Origin: Cylicocyclus nassatus
Lineage: Eukaryota; Nematoda; Chromadorea; Rhabditida; Strongylidae
Direction of reading: 5' to 3'
Length of the DNA: 64,000 nt
Assembly: GCA_958299035.1 (NCBI GenBank)
Contig: CATQJL010000001.1
Coordinates: 75,537,594 to 75,601,593, forward strand
In this document: one piece after another, positions 36,516 through 48,713 of the stretch
Layout of the letters: every line of letters begins with the position of its first letter
How positions within the stretch are numbered: position 1 is the first letter of the stretch
Position numbers and translations under genes: made by a program
Notes under the pieces: generated by a model
Database searches by the model: none
What the model saw: only the letters and a program-made list of their open reading frames with translations
What the model was told of the DNA's origin: nothing

Positions 36516-39500
36516 TCAAATACCAAATCGGGTGTGGACTTCTTTCGCTATCATTTTAGCTATAGCCATACTTGACGTGGCACCGGGAGATGGGGCATTG
36601 CGAACATGAAGCACCCGCTTTGACAACTGAAAAGAAAATGTATAGTAAGCTACTTGAAAATGTCTACGCATATCTAGGTATTTGGACTTTTTTATGACTA
36701 GTCAAGATGACCAAGCTACTATCAGAGCGAGAACTGATACTAATGGCTGAGAAACTCAATTCCAAACTCTCGCCCACACCGTATTATCGTCTTCGAGCAC
36801 GGTAAAGGGCACGGTGTGGGCGAAAACGAAAAGTTGATTTTCTCGGCTGTGAATGGATCACATGAGCTGTTGCTTGGGCAATGGCTTAGGTAAAGCCTCC
36901 CAATCCACGTCCACATAAAAAGAACCAGGTACCCAAATAATCAATCTGACTTACCTCGCCGCTGCCACTATCAAATACAAAATCATCGACTAAATTACCA
37001 TCGTCATCCATAGCTTGTGCTCGTACACCAGAGGGACCCCTGATGTATCAAATTTTATTCTGCCATATTATAGCTGAAGAAATTTCATACGTTACCTTTT
37101 CGCATCACTTCGTCTTAGTTCGGGTATGAACTTTTGGAGTCGTTTCACTTGAGCGCCAATAAATATTCCACGATACAGTTCACTCATCCCATATTTAAAA
37201 TGTTTAGTCATTAATTTTCGCATTCCACTGAAATTGTGGATTGTGATGGTGACATTTTCAGCAAGTCAGAAGCTTAAGCAGAGCTGTTGCAGATTTTCCT
37301 GAATGAGGGAGAGGCTGGGTAGAGGGGGAGGGACTGGCATGAGCCAAAAGGGGCGTGGCAAAGGGCTGTCTCGATTGGTTAACCCTCTCTCCGCGTCTAC
37401 GAATGCAGTCATATTGCTTTTTGGTCTTCGATTGTAGTTTTTAAATTGAACACTTCACCAATTCAGCTTGTAGATTTGCTTCTATTCTTTGTCTTCCTTC
37501 TTCCCCCCCCCCCTTCCCTCCCTTCTTCCATAAACCACCAAAATTTTCCATAGAGTCCCTCAAACAACGTACCTATACAAAAGTGCTTCGGACAAATCCT
37601 TTGGCGAAATTGAGAAATAACTATATCCTTCACGTTTATAAGCAAGCACAGCATTTGGACCCATCCAAACATCTCCGTTCATTCTAGGGGTAAAATGCAC
37701 TCCAAGGAAAGGTAAGCTGGGATCAGGAACCTAAAATTACTCCTAAAGTGATTACACAACTCAAAAGTGTGCGACTTACAGGATAAATGTTGGTCTTGAT
37801 CAGATCCTTTTTACTTGACTTTAATAACAAGTATTCTCCTCGGAATGGTACAATTTTTGGAGATACGCTACAACCAGTCATTTGCGCTATACGATCCGAA
37901 TGCAAACCACCGCAAGTGACCAGATATTTTGTGAGAATTACTGACTAAAATTAAATACTTGGCATAGTTGGCCAACAAATGCAAAAAAAAAACGAAAAAA
38001 TAATAGTTTAGTGAATTTTCCGCTCAAAGTAGTGTGTTTGCGGTGCCTAACGAGATTCTGCAGTATCTATATGCGCGTGAGCAGATACTGCGCCTATAAT
38101 GCCGGCCACCTGCGCGCGCAAAATGTTGGCATTACTGGCATTTGTTCACGCGCAAATATTACTGCGAATTTCCGGCACAAGAATCACTATTCAGCAGACT
38201 CTACTGGACCAAATACTTACGTTCTCCCAACCCGAACGTAGAGCGATTGGATATTTAGGATGCGTTGATTTAGTAATGTTCTTTACTTCGTAGTTGACGA
38301 AAGCCTAAAGACTGTCAATAGTGTGGGTATAAATTCTTATAACCCAAGGAACCTACCGTTCCACCTCGTTTTTCAAAATCGGCTGCAAATGCTCTGGTCA
38401 CCTCTCCCCAATCGACAATTCCCGTATGCGGTGACCATAGAGCTTTTAACCCCTAGAATGAAAATCTTACCATACCCCGATCATAGGCTATACAGAGTTA
38501 TGTGTGCCGGCGCCATTCCAACGCTGTGCCGGCGTCCATCAATAAATACAAGAGCGCGTCCACGTGAGTCCCAGCACGGCATTGACACAGCGCCGGCACA
38601 GCATCTCTATACGCTTAACAATGAATCCTACCCTGCAATGTGGTTGTATCTCCTGAATTCTCTTTCCATCAACCATCTCGATATTTTTGCATCCGTTTTT
38701 CTTAGCTCTTTCGTAAAGGACCTGAACCATTTAGTCTACCAGCAAATTTAAGATGCAACATTGAATATTACGCACCTCTAATCTTGGTATTTCCTCTTGA
38801 TCTACAGCTACAATTAGTTTACCAATTTTCTTATGTGGAACCTTATTTTCGCGAAGAAACTCGTAGGCAAGGTCGATGCCTAAATTCAGAGAAGTAATTT
38901 TGAACTTTCACTCGATGTCTTGCGAAAGAACAACCTTCGACACATAGCTTGGCCCTGAGACTTCCAGGAGTATAGTAGATTCCAGCATGTATAACACCAC
39001 TATTGTTACCGCTTTGATGTGCAGCTGTAAAGGAAATATGAGTGCTTAACCCTCAATTTTTGGGCGGGGATGGGGGGGGGGGGGGGGGGAAGAGGAGCAA
39101 CCGTAGGTGAGGCTATCTGGAAAAACGAAACAAAACACAAGCCAATTCTGAAAAAAGTGAAATTTGAAGTTTACTTTATATTCAGAAGCGAGATCAAGAA
39201 TATCAAGTACCGAACGAGAAAAAAAAGAAATATTCTCAAATCTGTCTAGACAAATCTCTGACCATAAATTTTCAAGGCATTTGTATGAACATACTGGACA
39301 TGGGAAATGCTAAATGGGCGGGAATGTCGAAGGCAGTCAGCCAGTCACCACTCAAATACGAGGAGATACCGCGCCCCATCTAAATTGAAGCGGTGACTGG
39401 CCGGCTGGTTACGGCCTCTGCCCATCCAGCATCTGTCGCGTCTTGGAACGAAACTCCCATGTTCTGAGCGACGAAAACGGAATCCTCAGTTGAATGTCAA

Positions 39501-39855
39501 ACCTACCCACTCTCCTCCTCTTCTCTCTCCCCCCCCCCCCCCCCACCTTTTCTTGAATATTGCCTACTACGTTTTTGCTTTCGCATTTGAGACTTAAATA
39601 ACAAGCACCATGTTTTACTTACCTAACTTACTCTCCTTTTCAAGCATGCATATTCTAAGATTAGGATGTTCTATCTTCAGCTGTCGAGCTGTAGCACTTC
39701 CAACAATACCGCCACCAACGACGACCACATCGAATTCAGGCGGAAAACTGAATTTATGAGTCGAATCAGTAGACGAAGAGCCTTTGTCAGACTGGGTCGG
39801 TGCAGCGACGGCTGCTTGGTATGTCGTCACGGATCGTCTACTTCCAGACCTTAAA
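36516..39855 (-). CDS. L2hgdh: L-2-hydroxyglutarate dehydrogenase, mitochondrial (5' exon missing)
   Basis: FAD-dependent mitochondrial enzyme that oxidises L-2-hydroxyglutarate to 2-oxoglutarate, a metabolite-repair step. Eleven minus-strand exons, in coding order: 39855-39623, 39024-38935, 38879-38776, 38721-38632, 38452-38357, 38304-38221, 37944-37780, 37730-37573, 37227-37096, 37039-36955 and 36626-36516 (TGA). All phases close, giving 448 codons plus a short missing N-terminus; human L2HGDH is 463 aa. Visible family features are the dinucleotide-binding [82 protein letters not shown] and [20 protein letters not shown]. The first listed exon begins at an ACTCAG acceptor and has an Arg/Ser-rich start typical of a mitochondrial presequence, but no ATG. 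A GTG at 39830 is unlikely to be the start, so an upstream ATG exon must exist. Several introns are minimal (49-56 nt). Introns at 39025-39622 and 37945-38220 hold repeat or MITE sequence. Confidence 0.95.
38008..38185. mobile_element. Hairpin MITE inside an L2HGDH intron
   Basis: Related to 46303-46518: TTTTCCGCTCAAAGTAGTGTG, GCCGGCCACCTGCGCGCGCA, and an inverted GGCATTACTGGCATTTGTTC with ACGCGCAAATATT. Lies wholly within the intron between exons six and seven of the listed model. Edges are approximate. Confidence 0.6.
39062..39089 (+). repeat. Poly-G tract in L2HGDH intron
   Basis: GGGGATGG followed by about 17 consecutive G residues, in the intron between the first two listed exons. A matching poly-C tract (39530-39544) lies in the same intron, so the two could pair in the transcript. 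Confidence 0.85.
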
Positions 39856-39969
39856 CTGAGTTATATTGGAACTAGTCCCACTGTAATAGACTAGAAGGCA
39901 AGACAGACCCAAACTTCATATCTTTTGAATTTTTGATTGCTAAATGCTAGTTTTGAACTAATTACGATA

Positions 39970-40147
39970 GTCTGTTTAACATAGTGTGCTTGCGGTGTCG
40001 CGATTGAGCGACCAAGTTTGCGCGTGAATAATTAGCTATGCCTGTAATGCCAGTCACTTGCGCGCGCAAAACGCCGGCATTACTGGCGTGGCCATTTGTT
40101 CCCGCGCAAATGTGGTCGTCCAACCCTGGCACTGCAAGCACACCAAA
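39970..40147. mobile_element. Hairpin MITE just upstream of the L2HGDH 5' exon
   Basis: GTGTGCTTGCGGTGTCGCGA at the left and CACTGCAAGCACACC at the right, with GCCAGTCACTTGCGCGCGCA and an inverted GCCGGCATTACTGGCG inside. Same family as 46303-46518. It lies where the missing first exon or promoter of L2HGDH would be expected. Confidence 0.65.
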
Positions 40148-40149
40148 TT

Positions 40150-41876
40150 AAACAAAAAATCTCTAAACTATACTTTTCTAACATGGAAGCCCGAACATTA
40201 ATTACACTCACTCATATCCAGGACGCGGGTTTGAAATGCAACGTATTCCATGGTTCAGTAGTAACTGACGGGTGTTTCGTGCAAGAGCACAAGGCACTGA
40301 CATGCCTCGGATCCTTCAAAATGCATATGTTAGTAAAAATGAACAATTATCCGCAGAATCGATCTCTCTGACGTACATGGAGAGAACAGTAAGGCCTTGA
40401 AATATAAAATGAGAAGTACTGAGTTGAGAAATGCAGATGGTAAAAACAATTCGTGTTTGGTCAGAAAACAGCCAGTCATTTTTAGCCTCATAAGTACATG
40501 TAAGGTCAATAAAAGCCCCGGATTTATTGAAGATCATAAGGTAAAAAAAATTTCAGAGCTGTCGAAACAACAATTTCTGGATATTTCACGGACACATATT
40601 AGAATTTCTAACCATAACAATGCACTAGAGCTAGGTAAAGCAGTAGGTTCAAAAACCAATGTAGTACAATATGATCTACCTATTACAAATGTAACAATCT
40701 AGAGAGGTATAAAATTCTGAGGAACTGTTGAGAGCAATGACTCAAGAAGATGACAAGGCAAGTTGCAACAAATTACTTAAATGTTTGAAGCTCAAGAATT
40801 CCCCCATCGGCTGAAAAATAATGCAAATTTGATTTTTTTTTGTGCAGAACACCAGATATTTAGAGGAAAACTTCGAGTAATTTCAAAAGCGAATATGAAG
40901 ACTAAAATCAAGAAAAAGAAATCCTACAAGAAAAATAAGATTTGGCTTAGGAGGTTGCACATTCTTGAAAAGAGTTTTTGAAGAGTTTGACTTGCATTTT
41001 TGAAACTAAATCCCTGCTGTTTGATGAGCAGATTTATCTATAAGATTTTAGAGAGAATGAGTTCTTATTGCAGTGAATACAAAAAAACTACAGTTCCATT
41101 TCACAATACCGTATTACCAGAATTTCAATTCTGAACATCTCAAGCAACGAATACAAAAGTCTAATATCACACAAAAATAAAGGAAAATTGTTAGTATCCG
41201 TTTCGCCCCTTCCCTTAAATGGAGTTTTAGTTTCTAGACCCTCTCCGGGACTCCTCAGTAAGGAGAGACGGTCTAGACAATTCTGAAAAGAAGTTTTTCA
41301 AAAGAGTAAAAAAAGGCTGAAAAGTTGAAGGAAGTGAAATAATTATGGCGTAACACATGTCAAAAAAAACCTAGATAGTGTTGCAAAAATTTTACAAAGC
41401 AACGAGCGCAGGTTTTGATATGATAACGCGATCTTTAAGAGAGACAAACAACTCCTTAGATCATTACTTAAGAGATCAGCGTTTCAATGTCAACAAAATG
41501 CGACTTATATGTTCCTTTTCTTAACTTGGCACGAATTTTTCGATGGTCTCAAAGTTATTTAGGGATTGGAGCATATCGTTTGTCAATAAGGATCAGCTGT
41601 AAAGTTGAGCGCACAATGCGATGATGAAAAAAGGCGAAAAAAAAAACTAGTCGAAAAAGATGACTGGTGGAAACATGCGGAAAGCACGTGAAAAGCTTGC
41701 TATATACAAAGCACGAGCTTTTGGTTTTTTTTTCATTCACTCCGGAATCTAGTTGGTAGAACAGATTCTGCACTCATATATGTCAAATCCGTTCATAACT
41801 ACAGCTCCATGATCAATATTTAAGTAAATAGAAAATAGATTCTGAGGATACATTGGTGCTACATCTTATAGGCCAC
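40150..41876. other. No supportable gene
   Basis: Adjacent plus-strand ORFs (40096-40371 and 40397-40702) have no recognised motif. A hairpin around 41228-41285 (GGTTTCTAGACC-type arms, TCTAGACCGTCTC) is short. AT-rich. Confidence 0.35.
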
Positions 41877-42605
41877 TAGCTGGCTTACCCGGCTCCGCCG
41901 TATGTTCCAAATAGAAAATTCCATTTCTTAACCGATCCGGACCAAACTTGACACACATACACTTCGGGCCCCGGCGGGTGTCACAGTCCACTTTTCTCTA
42001 TCGATCGATGCCGATTTTATCGATTTTTTGCAAAATTTGAGCTAGGGGGCTGGGATTTGGCACAGGGGGGTAATCGAGCATGCTGATTACGAATACAATA
42101 TTAGTTTTCGAAACCGTGCATTATTTTTATCGATTTTATCGATTTTTTGCAAAATTTGAGCTAGGGGGCTGAAATTTGGCAGAGGGGTGTAATCGAGCAT
42201 GTAATCGAGCATGCTGATTACCCCCACAGGGGTGATCAGCATGCTCGATTACACCCCTCTGCCAAATTTCAGCCCCCTAGCTCAAATTTTGCAAAAAATC
42301 GATAGAATCGATAAAAGTAATGCACGATTTTGAAAACTAATATTGTATTCGGAATCCCCATGCTCACTTACCCCCCTGTGCCAACTCCCAGCCCCGTAGC
42401 TCAAATTTTTCAAAAAATCAATAAAATCGATATCGATCGATACGAAAAGTAGCCTATGACACCCGCCGGCGCCCGAAGTGTATGTGTGCCAAGTTTGGTC
42501 CCGATCGGTTCAGAAATGGAATTTTCTATTTGGAACATACATACACACAGACAGACATACAGACATACAGACATACAAACAGACATTCAGCTTTATATAT
42601 AAGAT
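41877..42605 (-). mobile_element. Helitron-like element with internal palindrome
   Basis: On the minus strand it begins TCTTATATATAAAGCTGAATG, has ATGTCTGT microsatellite-like repeats, then AAATAGAAAATTCCATTTCT, AACCGATC and CCAAACTTGGCACAC, and ends GGCGGAGCCGGGTAAGCCAG-CTA. The interior is an inverted duplication centred at about 42225 (arms about 41930-42215 and 42235-42520). Each arm contains GCAAAATTTGAGCTAGGGGG and AATCGAGCATGCTGATTAC. End features fit Helitron-like elements, but no replicase is present. Confidence 0.55.
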
Positions 42606-43246
42606 TCATAGCACGCAAAGACTGCGGACATGTCGGCGTCTCTATAATCGAGCGCTCTTTCGTTTCTCTTACCATCTGCTGTCTCCTCCATGCAGAAACT
42701 ATCTTGGCCCTACGGAACGGCGCCCAGTCTTTACGTACCATGAATTGTTTATATATAGCTCTCTTGCTCCAACGTTTTTCGACAATCCAGTATAGGTAGC
42801 ATTCTGTAGAACTGGCTTCAACTTCAAACCAGTGTCATGCATAAAAGAAACACATATCCTCCTTTTTTACGGTAGGATTGCTGTCAGCCTATAAATGTCA
42901 TGACTTCGCTGCCATTCATAGAAGTTTCAAGGTGTCTGAATAGCTAGTTGGCGGCTTTACATACTTCAATGATTGACCAGTTCTATGAAGCTTTCTAAAC
43001 GGTACTACACACTTTTTGGAACGTCGAAAAAAAAAACTCAGCGTTAGTGCAATATGACTTTCGAACAAAACCCTACGATAAAATGCAAAATTCGTATTCA
43101 ATTCTCAAAAAAACCCTTTGAAGTTGCTACCGTAGTCCCACAGTAAAGAATATCGATCGATTCGCCTACAAAATGGATTCGAGTTTGAGCGAAAGACACT
43201 TGAACAAAGGAGATATTAACAATCGAACAATGCACAGTCTTTGGTA
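42606..43246. other. No recognisable gene
   Basis: The ORFs at 42478-42799 read through the Helitron-like end into this stretch. No motif recognised. Confidence 0.35.
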
Positions 43247-44123
43247 TTGGGTTGTTTCAAAAGTTCTACCCGTTTTTGAACTTTGACTTTAATTCACCGT
43301 AACTTTTTTTCAGAAATAATCGTTGCTATTGCAGTAAACTGTGTTACAATTTACAAAGCTTTGGCTATTCTGCGCACGTTTAAGAATTGCTGAAGTTCAA
43401 ATGAAAAAGATTTTACAGGCAAAAATTCAGAAACATTTCCTAGTGGAAACCTCCACTTTACAAGATCATAAGTTGACTTGCAATGTGGTAGAATTGCACA
43501 AATACTGCTCAGTGGTAGCCAATAGTCGGCTGAGTAGTAACGCTTACATCAGATTTCACCAAATTTTTTCCGAAAAATCCGAAAGGACCCATTTAATTTG
43601 CTCTTCCTGAGGTGGCAGAAAATGCACTTTTGATATTTTTGTTCTTGTTCGCAGCTTTCGCTTTCCTATTAATAATTCTTCTAGGCCTAATTACTTTTTA
43701 GACCAAAAGTTCCGCGATTGCAATACGGTTATGATTTTTATGCGACTTGGCAGGACCACAACGGCTGAATATTTTTACGCCAAAATTGGTAGGCTCACTT
43801 CTCTGAAATCAAATTTTGATAAGCGTTTCGTAGCCAAAATCTCCAGCAAACATTGCATATGTTTGAAAGAAAATTTTATTCTCCGGCTGTAGATTTCACA
43901 GCAATAAAGCAAAGACGGAAATTCTCACACATGTTTTGCTGTCCTTTCAAGGTGCGAAACCGCACAGTGAACAAATCCATATGAAAACGAACATCTACAT
44001 GAAAAATTAGAAGAAAAGAGCTTTTGAACGGTATTGCCAGTATTTATGAAAAATTTACTTCTTCCAGAATTGGCAGTTCGAACGGAGGTACAAAAAACGG
44101 CTAGAACTTTTGAAATAACCCAA
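43247..44123. mobile_element. Mariner-type non-autonomous element, 877 bp
   Basis: TTGGGTTGTTTCAAAAGTTC at the left; GAACTTTTGAAATAACCCAA at the right; TA on both sides (43245-43246, 44124-44125). Inverted relative to the copy at 16328-17242 and similar to it over most of its length. Confidence 0.85.
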
Positions 44124-45660
44124 TACATCCAGAATATTTGCTGTGACCGTAAAGAACTTTACTCTACTTTTTCCTCAGATGTTGAAACACACGGAGATGT
44201 CCGGTTTAGGACATACTGCATCTCCGCTACCGTACTTCTACCGTATCAGAAGTAGGGAAATAGTTTGCTCCAATCGCAACCGTCTTGTGGTGGTGGAGCA
44301 GATTTAAGCTATGGGGCAATTTGTGCACACCCCATTGTTTTTCTCTAATAGAATGTTGTCTCATGTTTTTCTTTGTTCTTTGCTCTGACTAGAAACTGAG
44401 GTGAAAGGAATATAGTGCAAGTACGACTTCTAATTAGGCCCATATCATCAATGAGGAAGTGTGTTAATAACTTATCTCTCTTTCTGAGACTAAGAGACTC
44501 GAAAGCGCTTTGCACATATGTAACAAGTTTAAACATGTCCTTAACAAATTTGTAACTGTAACCCATCTCATCTAGCATTATGCCCTACTTGGAATCAAGG
44601 AAGAACAGGTTCAAGCATGTTTAGACAATGTATGCAAAGCAGTTTCGAGTCTTTCAGACCCAGAGTAAATGTTACGCTAATCAGCAGCAAAAAAAAGCTA
44701 TCACGAGGCATTTGAGAGAACAAAGTCTGCAGAAAAAAAGATGTTTTGATAAGAGTCGAAGTGATACGAGAGCAATAGTGAATGTAATAAGAACAAGGCA
44801 AACAATGAAGCGATCGATCAGCGAACGATTGATAGCGGCGTTTACACTGAAACGTTCAACGAGTTCACCTTGAGTATTGAACTTTTAGACGGCTCTGTTG
44901 AGATAAGTGCATTTCTAATGTTTTTCGTCAACAAAGTTCGTTTCTGGTGTTGTCTCGTTATTTTTTCTAAGCTTTGAAAGTGACTAGAATGTTTTTATTA
45001 CGATTTCTAATAGGATAAGCCTAATCAAACGGCCATTAGAAAATCAGAAACTGGAAAGTAACGAGAAACATCAAATAAGTTTGAGCTATCTACACTTTTC
45101 AGTGAACTAGTAAAAATTTCAATTGTTCCTCACGTTCAAAAAAAAAGCATTCTCTTTCTGCACAAAATTGGATAAACATGTTGTTTAGAACGAAAATAGT
45201 TGAATAGCCCTGCACTGCTCCAATCAATCTAGTTGCTGCGACGCGGTCCTTGCCTCTGGCTTTTTACTGCACGTTTCCCCTTTCCGCTAACATCGATCAC
45301 AATCCCGAGAATAACACTCGGGAAAAGCGTAGATGTGTATCCTACGTTCTTATCGGTTGTCGCTGTGATTATTCCTATCCGTACGATAACCCATATCATT
45401 CATTCTGAATATATCAGACTCAGAACCGCTTTGCACAAGCGGGATTAACAAGTCAGTACCTGTGTCTACCTTATTTCCGATGATTCACCATTTGGAAAAA
45501 AGGAAGAAACAGGTTTGAGCGTATTTTGCAACTTGAGCGTAACGTGCTGGAGCTAGTCCCAGAGCGAATGATATGTCAATCATTTGGTTTTCGTATAACA
45601 AAGAGTTCTTCTTTCTTTGTCATACACTGCTTGATTAGAATTTCAATGCAAGCTATTATC
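44124..45660. other. No supportable gene; weak direct repeat
   Basis: 44430-44650 and 45385-45540 share CCCATATCAT, ACTCGAAAGCGCTTTGCACA / ACTCAGAACCGCTTTGCACA and GGAAGAA-CAGGTTYRAGC. This indicates two diverged copies of one repeat. Confidence 0.4.
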
Positions 45661-45790
45661 GACTCCCCAACTTTGGCGAGGCGGGATCGTGATCTTCACC
45701 AAAGATCGATGGATCAGGTATGCCTCAGCATAGGGCAACCGCAACGCAAGGCACGCTAGCGCAGCTACGCCTCGCCAAAGTTGTGGAGCC
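45661..45790. mobile_element. Hairpin MITE, 130 bp
   Basis: GACTCCCCAACTTTGGCGAG (then GCG) is inverted against CGCCTCGCCAAAGTTGTGGAGCC with a single mismatch region. Non-coding. Confidence 0.8.
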
Positions 45791-45977
45791 GCTCATATCT
45801 CGACGATAACATTATTCTCGTTTTGTTAGTGTTTTACTATTTTTTACCCGCTGACTGCTTACTAGAGTGTAATCCAAATTTTCCAAGCGTTGAATTTTGC
45901 TGCAACTTTACCCATACGTCAATTCCATGACTTTCATAGGGGTTACGTCAGAAGTACGGTCTGTGGTCAAAATTCCA

Positions 45978-46135
45978 GTGGCCGTATTCATCAACGAAAC
46001 CCGTGGGTTCCGGAACCCACTGGGTTAGTGCTTTTGATGAATATCGATTCTTCCCTGGAGTAGAATCGATATTCATCAAAACCACTGACTCAGTGGGTTC
46101 CGGAACCCACGGGTTTCGTTGATGAATACGGCCAC
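45978..46135. mobile_element. Near-perfect hairpin, 158 bp
   Basis: GTGGCCGTATTCATCAACGA continues through AACCCGTGGGTTCCGGAACC-CACT and is matched by its inverse. The inner ATGAATATCGATTCT/AGAATCGATATTCAT pair closes almost the whole element. Arms are about 70 bp. The near-identity suggests recent insertion or conversion. Confidence 0.92.
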
Positions 46136-46302
46136 AGACCTCACTATAACATGGGTTACCTGTCAGAGTGAGATTCACTCCATACCGTATACTTACCGTA
46201 ACTACACCATAACGCTTTTGTAAGAATGCATATATATATATCAAGTAAAGCAAGTCAAAGTGATCTATGCAAAGTTACAAAATCCAAACCTTTGATCCCA
46301 TA

Positions 46303-46518
46303 CAGTCGAGTAGATTTTCCGCTTAATATGGCGTGCTTGCACAGAAGGTGAAATGCGGTAAAATTTGCGCGTGAGGAAATAGCTTCGACTGTGACGCCGG
46401 CCAATTGCGCGCGCAAAATACCGGCAGTGTAGGCGCAGCTATCTGTTCACGCGCAAATTTTACCGCATTTCATAAACTGTGCAAGCACACTATATTAAGC
46501 GGAAAATCTTCTCGACTG
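46303..46518. mobile_element. Tc1/mariner-type MITE, 216 bp
   Basis: CAGTCGAGTAGATTTTCCGC (then TTAATATGGCGTGCTTGCAC) and its inverse, flanked by TA (46301-46302, 46519-46520). Inner arms include AAATGCGGTAAAATTTGCGC. Relatives at 38008-38185 and 39970-40147. Confidence 0.9.
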
Positions 46519-46834
46519 TACCATCAGCTTACCGTAACCCTACGAAGTTGGCCCTGTCACTAATATTAACACGGTTTTCGTAGTCACTTATCATTCCCGT
46601 CCTAGGACGGGCCATCTAAGTATCTAAGTAAGTATCACTCCCACTTCCCCTACCCCTCTCTCCGGACGGCAAGATGTCAAAAAGAAATTTTTTTTTGTTT
46701 TAGGGTAGCCAAAGGCTAGTGCCTTTTGTTTCAGACAATTTACGTTTAAGATTTCGAGCGTATCGAAATAAACTCGAAATATTACGAGAATTTTTGGTTT
46801 GGTTTGATTTCTTCAGTAAAAGTACGTTTTAGCA

Positions 46835-48713
46835 ATGTTCCGTACCTTGGTAACCCGTGGTGCTCCGCTTCTAAACTTGCATTCACGTCGTTCCATACCA
46901 CGGTTATTCTTTTCATCGCCTGCTACATCAAGCGCAGCTGCCGAGGATTTGGATTTGTTGAGGTGAGAATTCAAGATACATTTTTTGGTCTATTTTTTTG
47001 ATTTTTTTCCAATCTTGATCTTTTTTGAACTCAGGCTGATCGCGAGATAATTTTTTGGTTTTTTGATATCGTTTGTTTTTGTCGTAGCATTGCGTTCGCC
47101 GTAGAGAACACTTTCGCTATCAAAGTACGCAAGTGGCGTCATTGCCCTTTTGTTTCGGTTGGGCAAGGCATGATGTTTAACACTTTTTTTTGATGCACCG
47201 AGCTAAAATTTTCACGGAAAATCTTGCTGTTGCGAATTACATTATGTTTGGGTTTATTCAACCTCGTCATCCTACCTTCCACATGTTCGGGACTATAAGT
47301 GTGAAGTCTCTCGTTCCAGTGACTCATGGGATGCTAATTTGTTCAACAGCGCATATTTTTGACTTTTATCGTGCTCTAGGAGACCTTCACTCTTTCTTTG
47401 ACTTCGATATTGATTTGCTATCATGCACGTCGCATTGGACAGTTAAAGTTTTTCTCCCCCCCCCCAAAGTTCTATAGGTACAATAATGCAACATCATGTT
47501 GTGCATACTGACCGACTTGACATCACTAGCGCTGTTAAACTAGTGTTGCCTAACTATTGCGAAGTCTATTGTCAGCCACATCAGCTAAGTTATAATATTT
47601 TATTTTACTCAGTTTCTTTGTTTTTTCAGGGCTCGGTTACTTTATCAGAGCAAGAAGCGTGGAATCCTAGAAAATGATCTCCTTATTGGCGTATTTGGTG
47701 AGAGATATCTACCAAAGATGAACCTAGAAGAATTGCAGTCATACGACAAAGTAAGTTGCTTCTTTTTTGTTATCGCATTTTTTATATTTGTTGTCTCTTT
47801 TGTTTGCTACAGTTATATTTATGTGCCCTGTCATTTTTTCCTTTTTTGCTCAGAAGGGCTTCCTTTTCTGAATCATATGCATCACCACTACTGTTAGTAG
47901 GATTTGCTTATCTCCACGTTCTCGAAAGCGCCGCCAGTTACTGTCCCGTACCCCCTATTTTGGGGGATACTGAAAACGCAGAAATTACGCTTACCAAACT
48001 TTAACACGTTGACGATCTGGCCATTTCAAAATTCCCACTAACGTTTCTCGCACATTTTGCGCGTGCATACGCGCGTATGCATGAGGTCATATGTGGAGTC
48101 TTTTTGGCACTTATTCACAAAAATGCAGTTTTACCGGAATCACATATTCTTTCCAAAAATTACACATATGCAGATTTTTGCATCATCAGAGTGGATAAAT
48201 TACTGGGTGTTTTTGTCAGAGTTCATCTGTAGTTACTCCTCTAATAGCTATACAAAGTTTCTGATTTTCAGAAAAAAAATGATCAGAACATTTTGACCAA
48301 TTTAAAGGAGACTAAATGCATAAATTTGCGCTCTATTCTTCTGAACCGCTACCGTGATGTGTGTTTTGTATGACAATCATTCCATTAGTGTTAATACTGC
48401 ATAAAAGTTAAACTTTTCGTTCTCTGAAAAGGGCGTGCACACGTACGTGAGCACGAAAATACATGGGAGTCAGGGCCATGCGCGCGTATGCCCGCGGTCG
48501 TCAACGTGTTAATAAGCTGAATGTTATTTCATAATAGAACAATGAAGTTTTCAGCTCATCAACGGTGACATCATGGAGTGGGACCTCTTCTACTACATCT
48601 CTGGCAAAAAAGATCCTCCAGCTGAAGTAGCTAATGCGAGCGCTTTTATATTACTGAAAAACTTTGTTCAGCAGAGGGAGTTTGCTGATAAACCTAAGTC
48701 AAAAACTAAGTAG
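46835..48713 (+). CDS. sdhaf2: Succinate dehydrogenase assembly factor 2 (SDHAF2/Sdh5)
   Basis: Matrix protein that assists covalent attachment of FAD to the flavoprotein subunit of succinate dehydrogenase (respiratory complex II). Exons are 46835-46962, 47630-47750 and 48555-48713 (TAG). The borders are AG|GTGAGA, TTTCAG|G, AAA|GTAAGT and TTTTCAG|C; the phases are 2 and 0, and the frame is open for 135 aa. The first 40 or so residues ([19 protein letters not shown], then Ser/Ala-rich) look like a mitochondrial targeting peptide. The SdhE-family core follows: [20 protein letters not shown] with the RGxxE signature, then [20 protein letters not shown] and [11 protein letters not shown]. The C-terminus is Lys-rich. 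The ATG at 46835 is the only one that fits the presequence. The two introns (667 and 804 nt) are long for this family of small genes but hold no recognised element. The human protein is 166 aa. Confidence 0.96.

Noticed and set aside
39615..39830. GTG start for L2HGDH at 39830
   Set aside because: Nuclear genes start with ATG, and the frame continues upstream to a good ACTCAG acceptor at 39855, so an earlier exon is required.
42478..42799. Overlapping 105-codon ORFs
   Set aside because: They begin in the Helitron-like end and its ATGTCTGT-type microsatellite and show no helicase or replicase motif.
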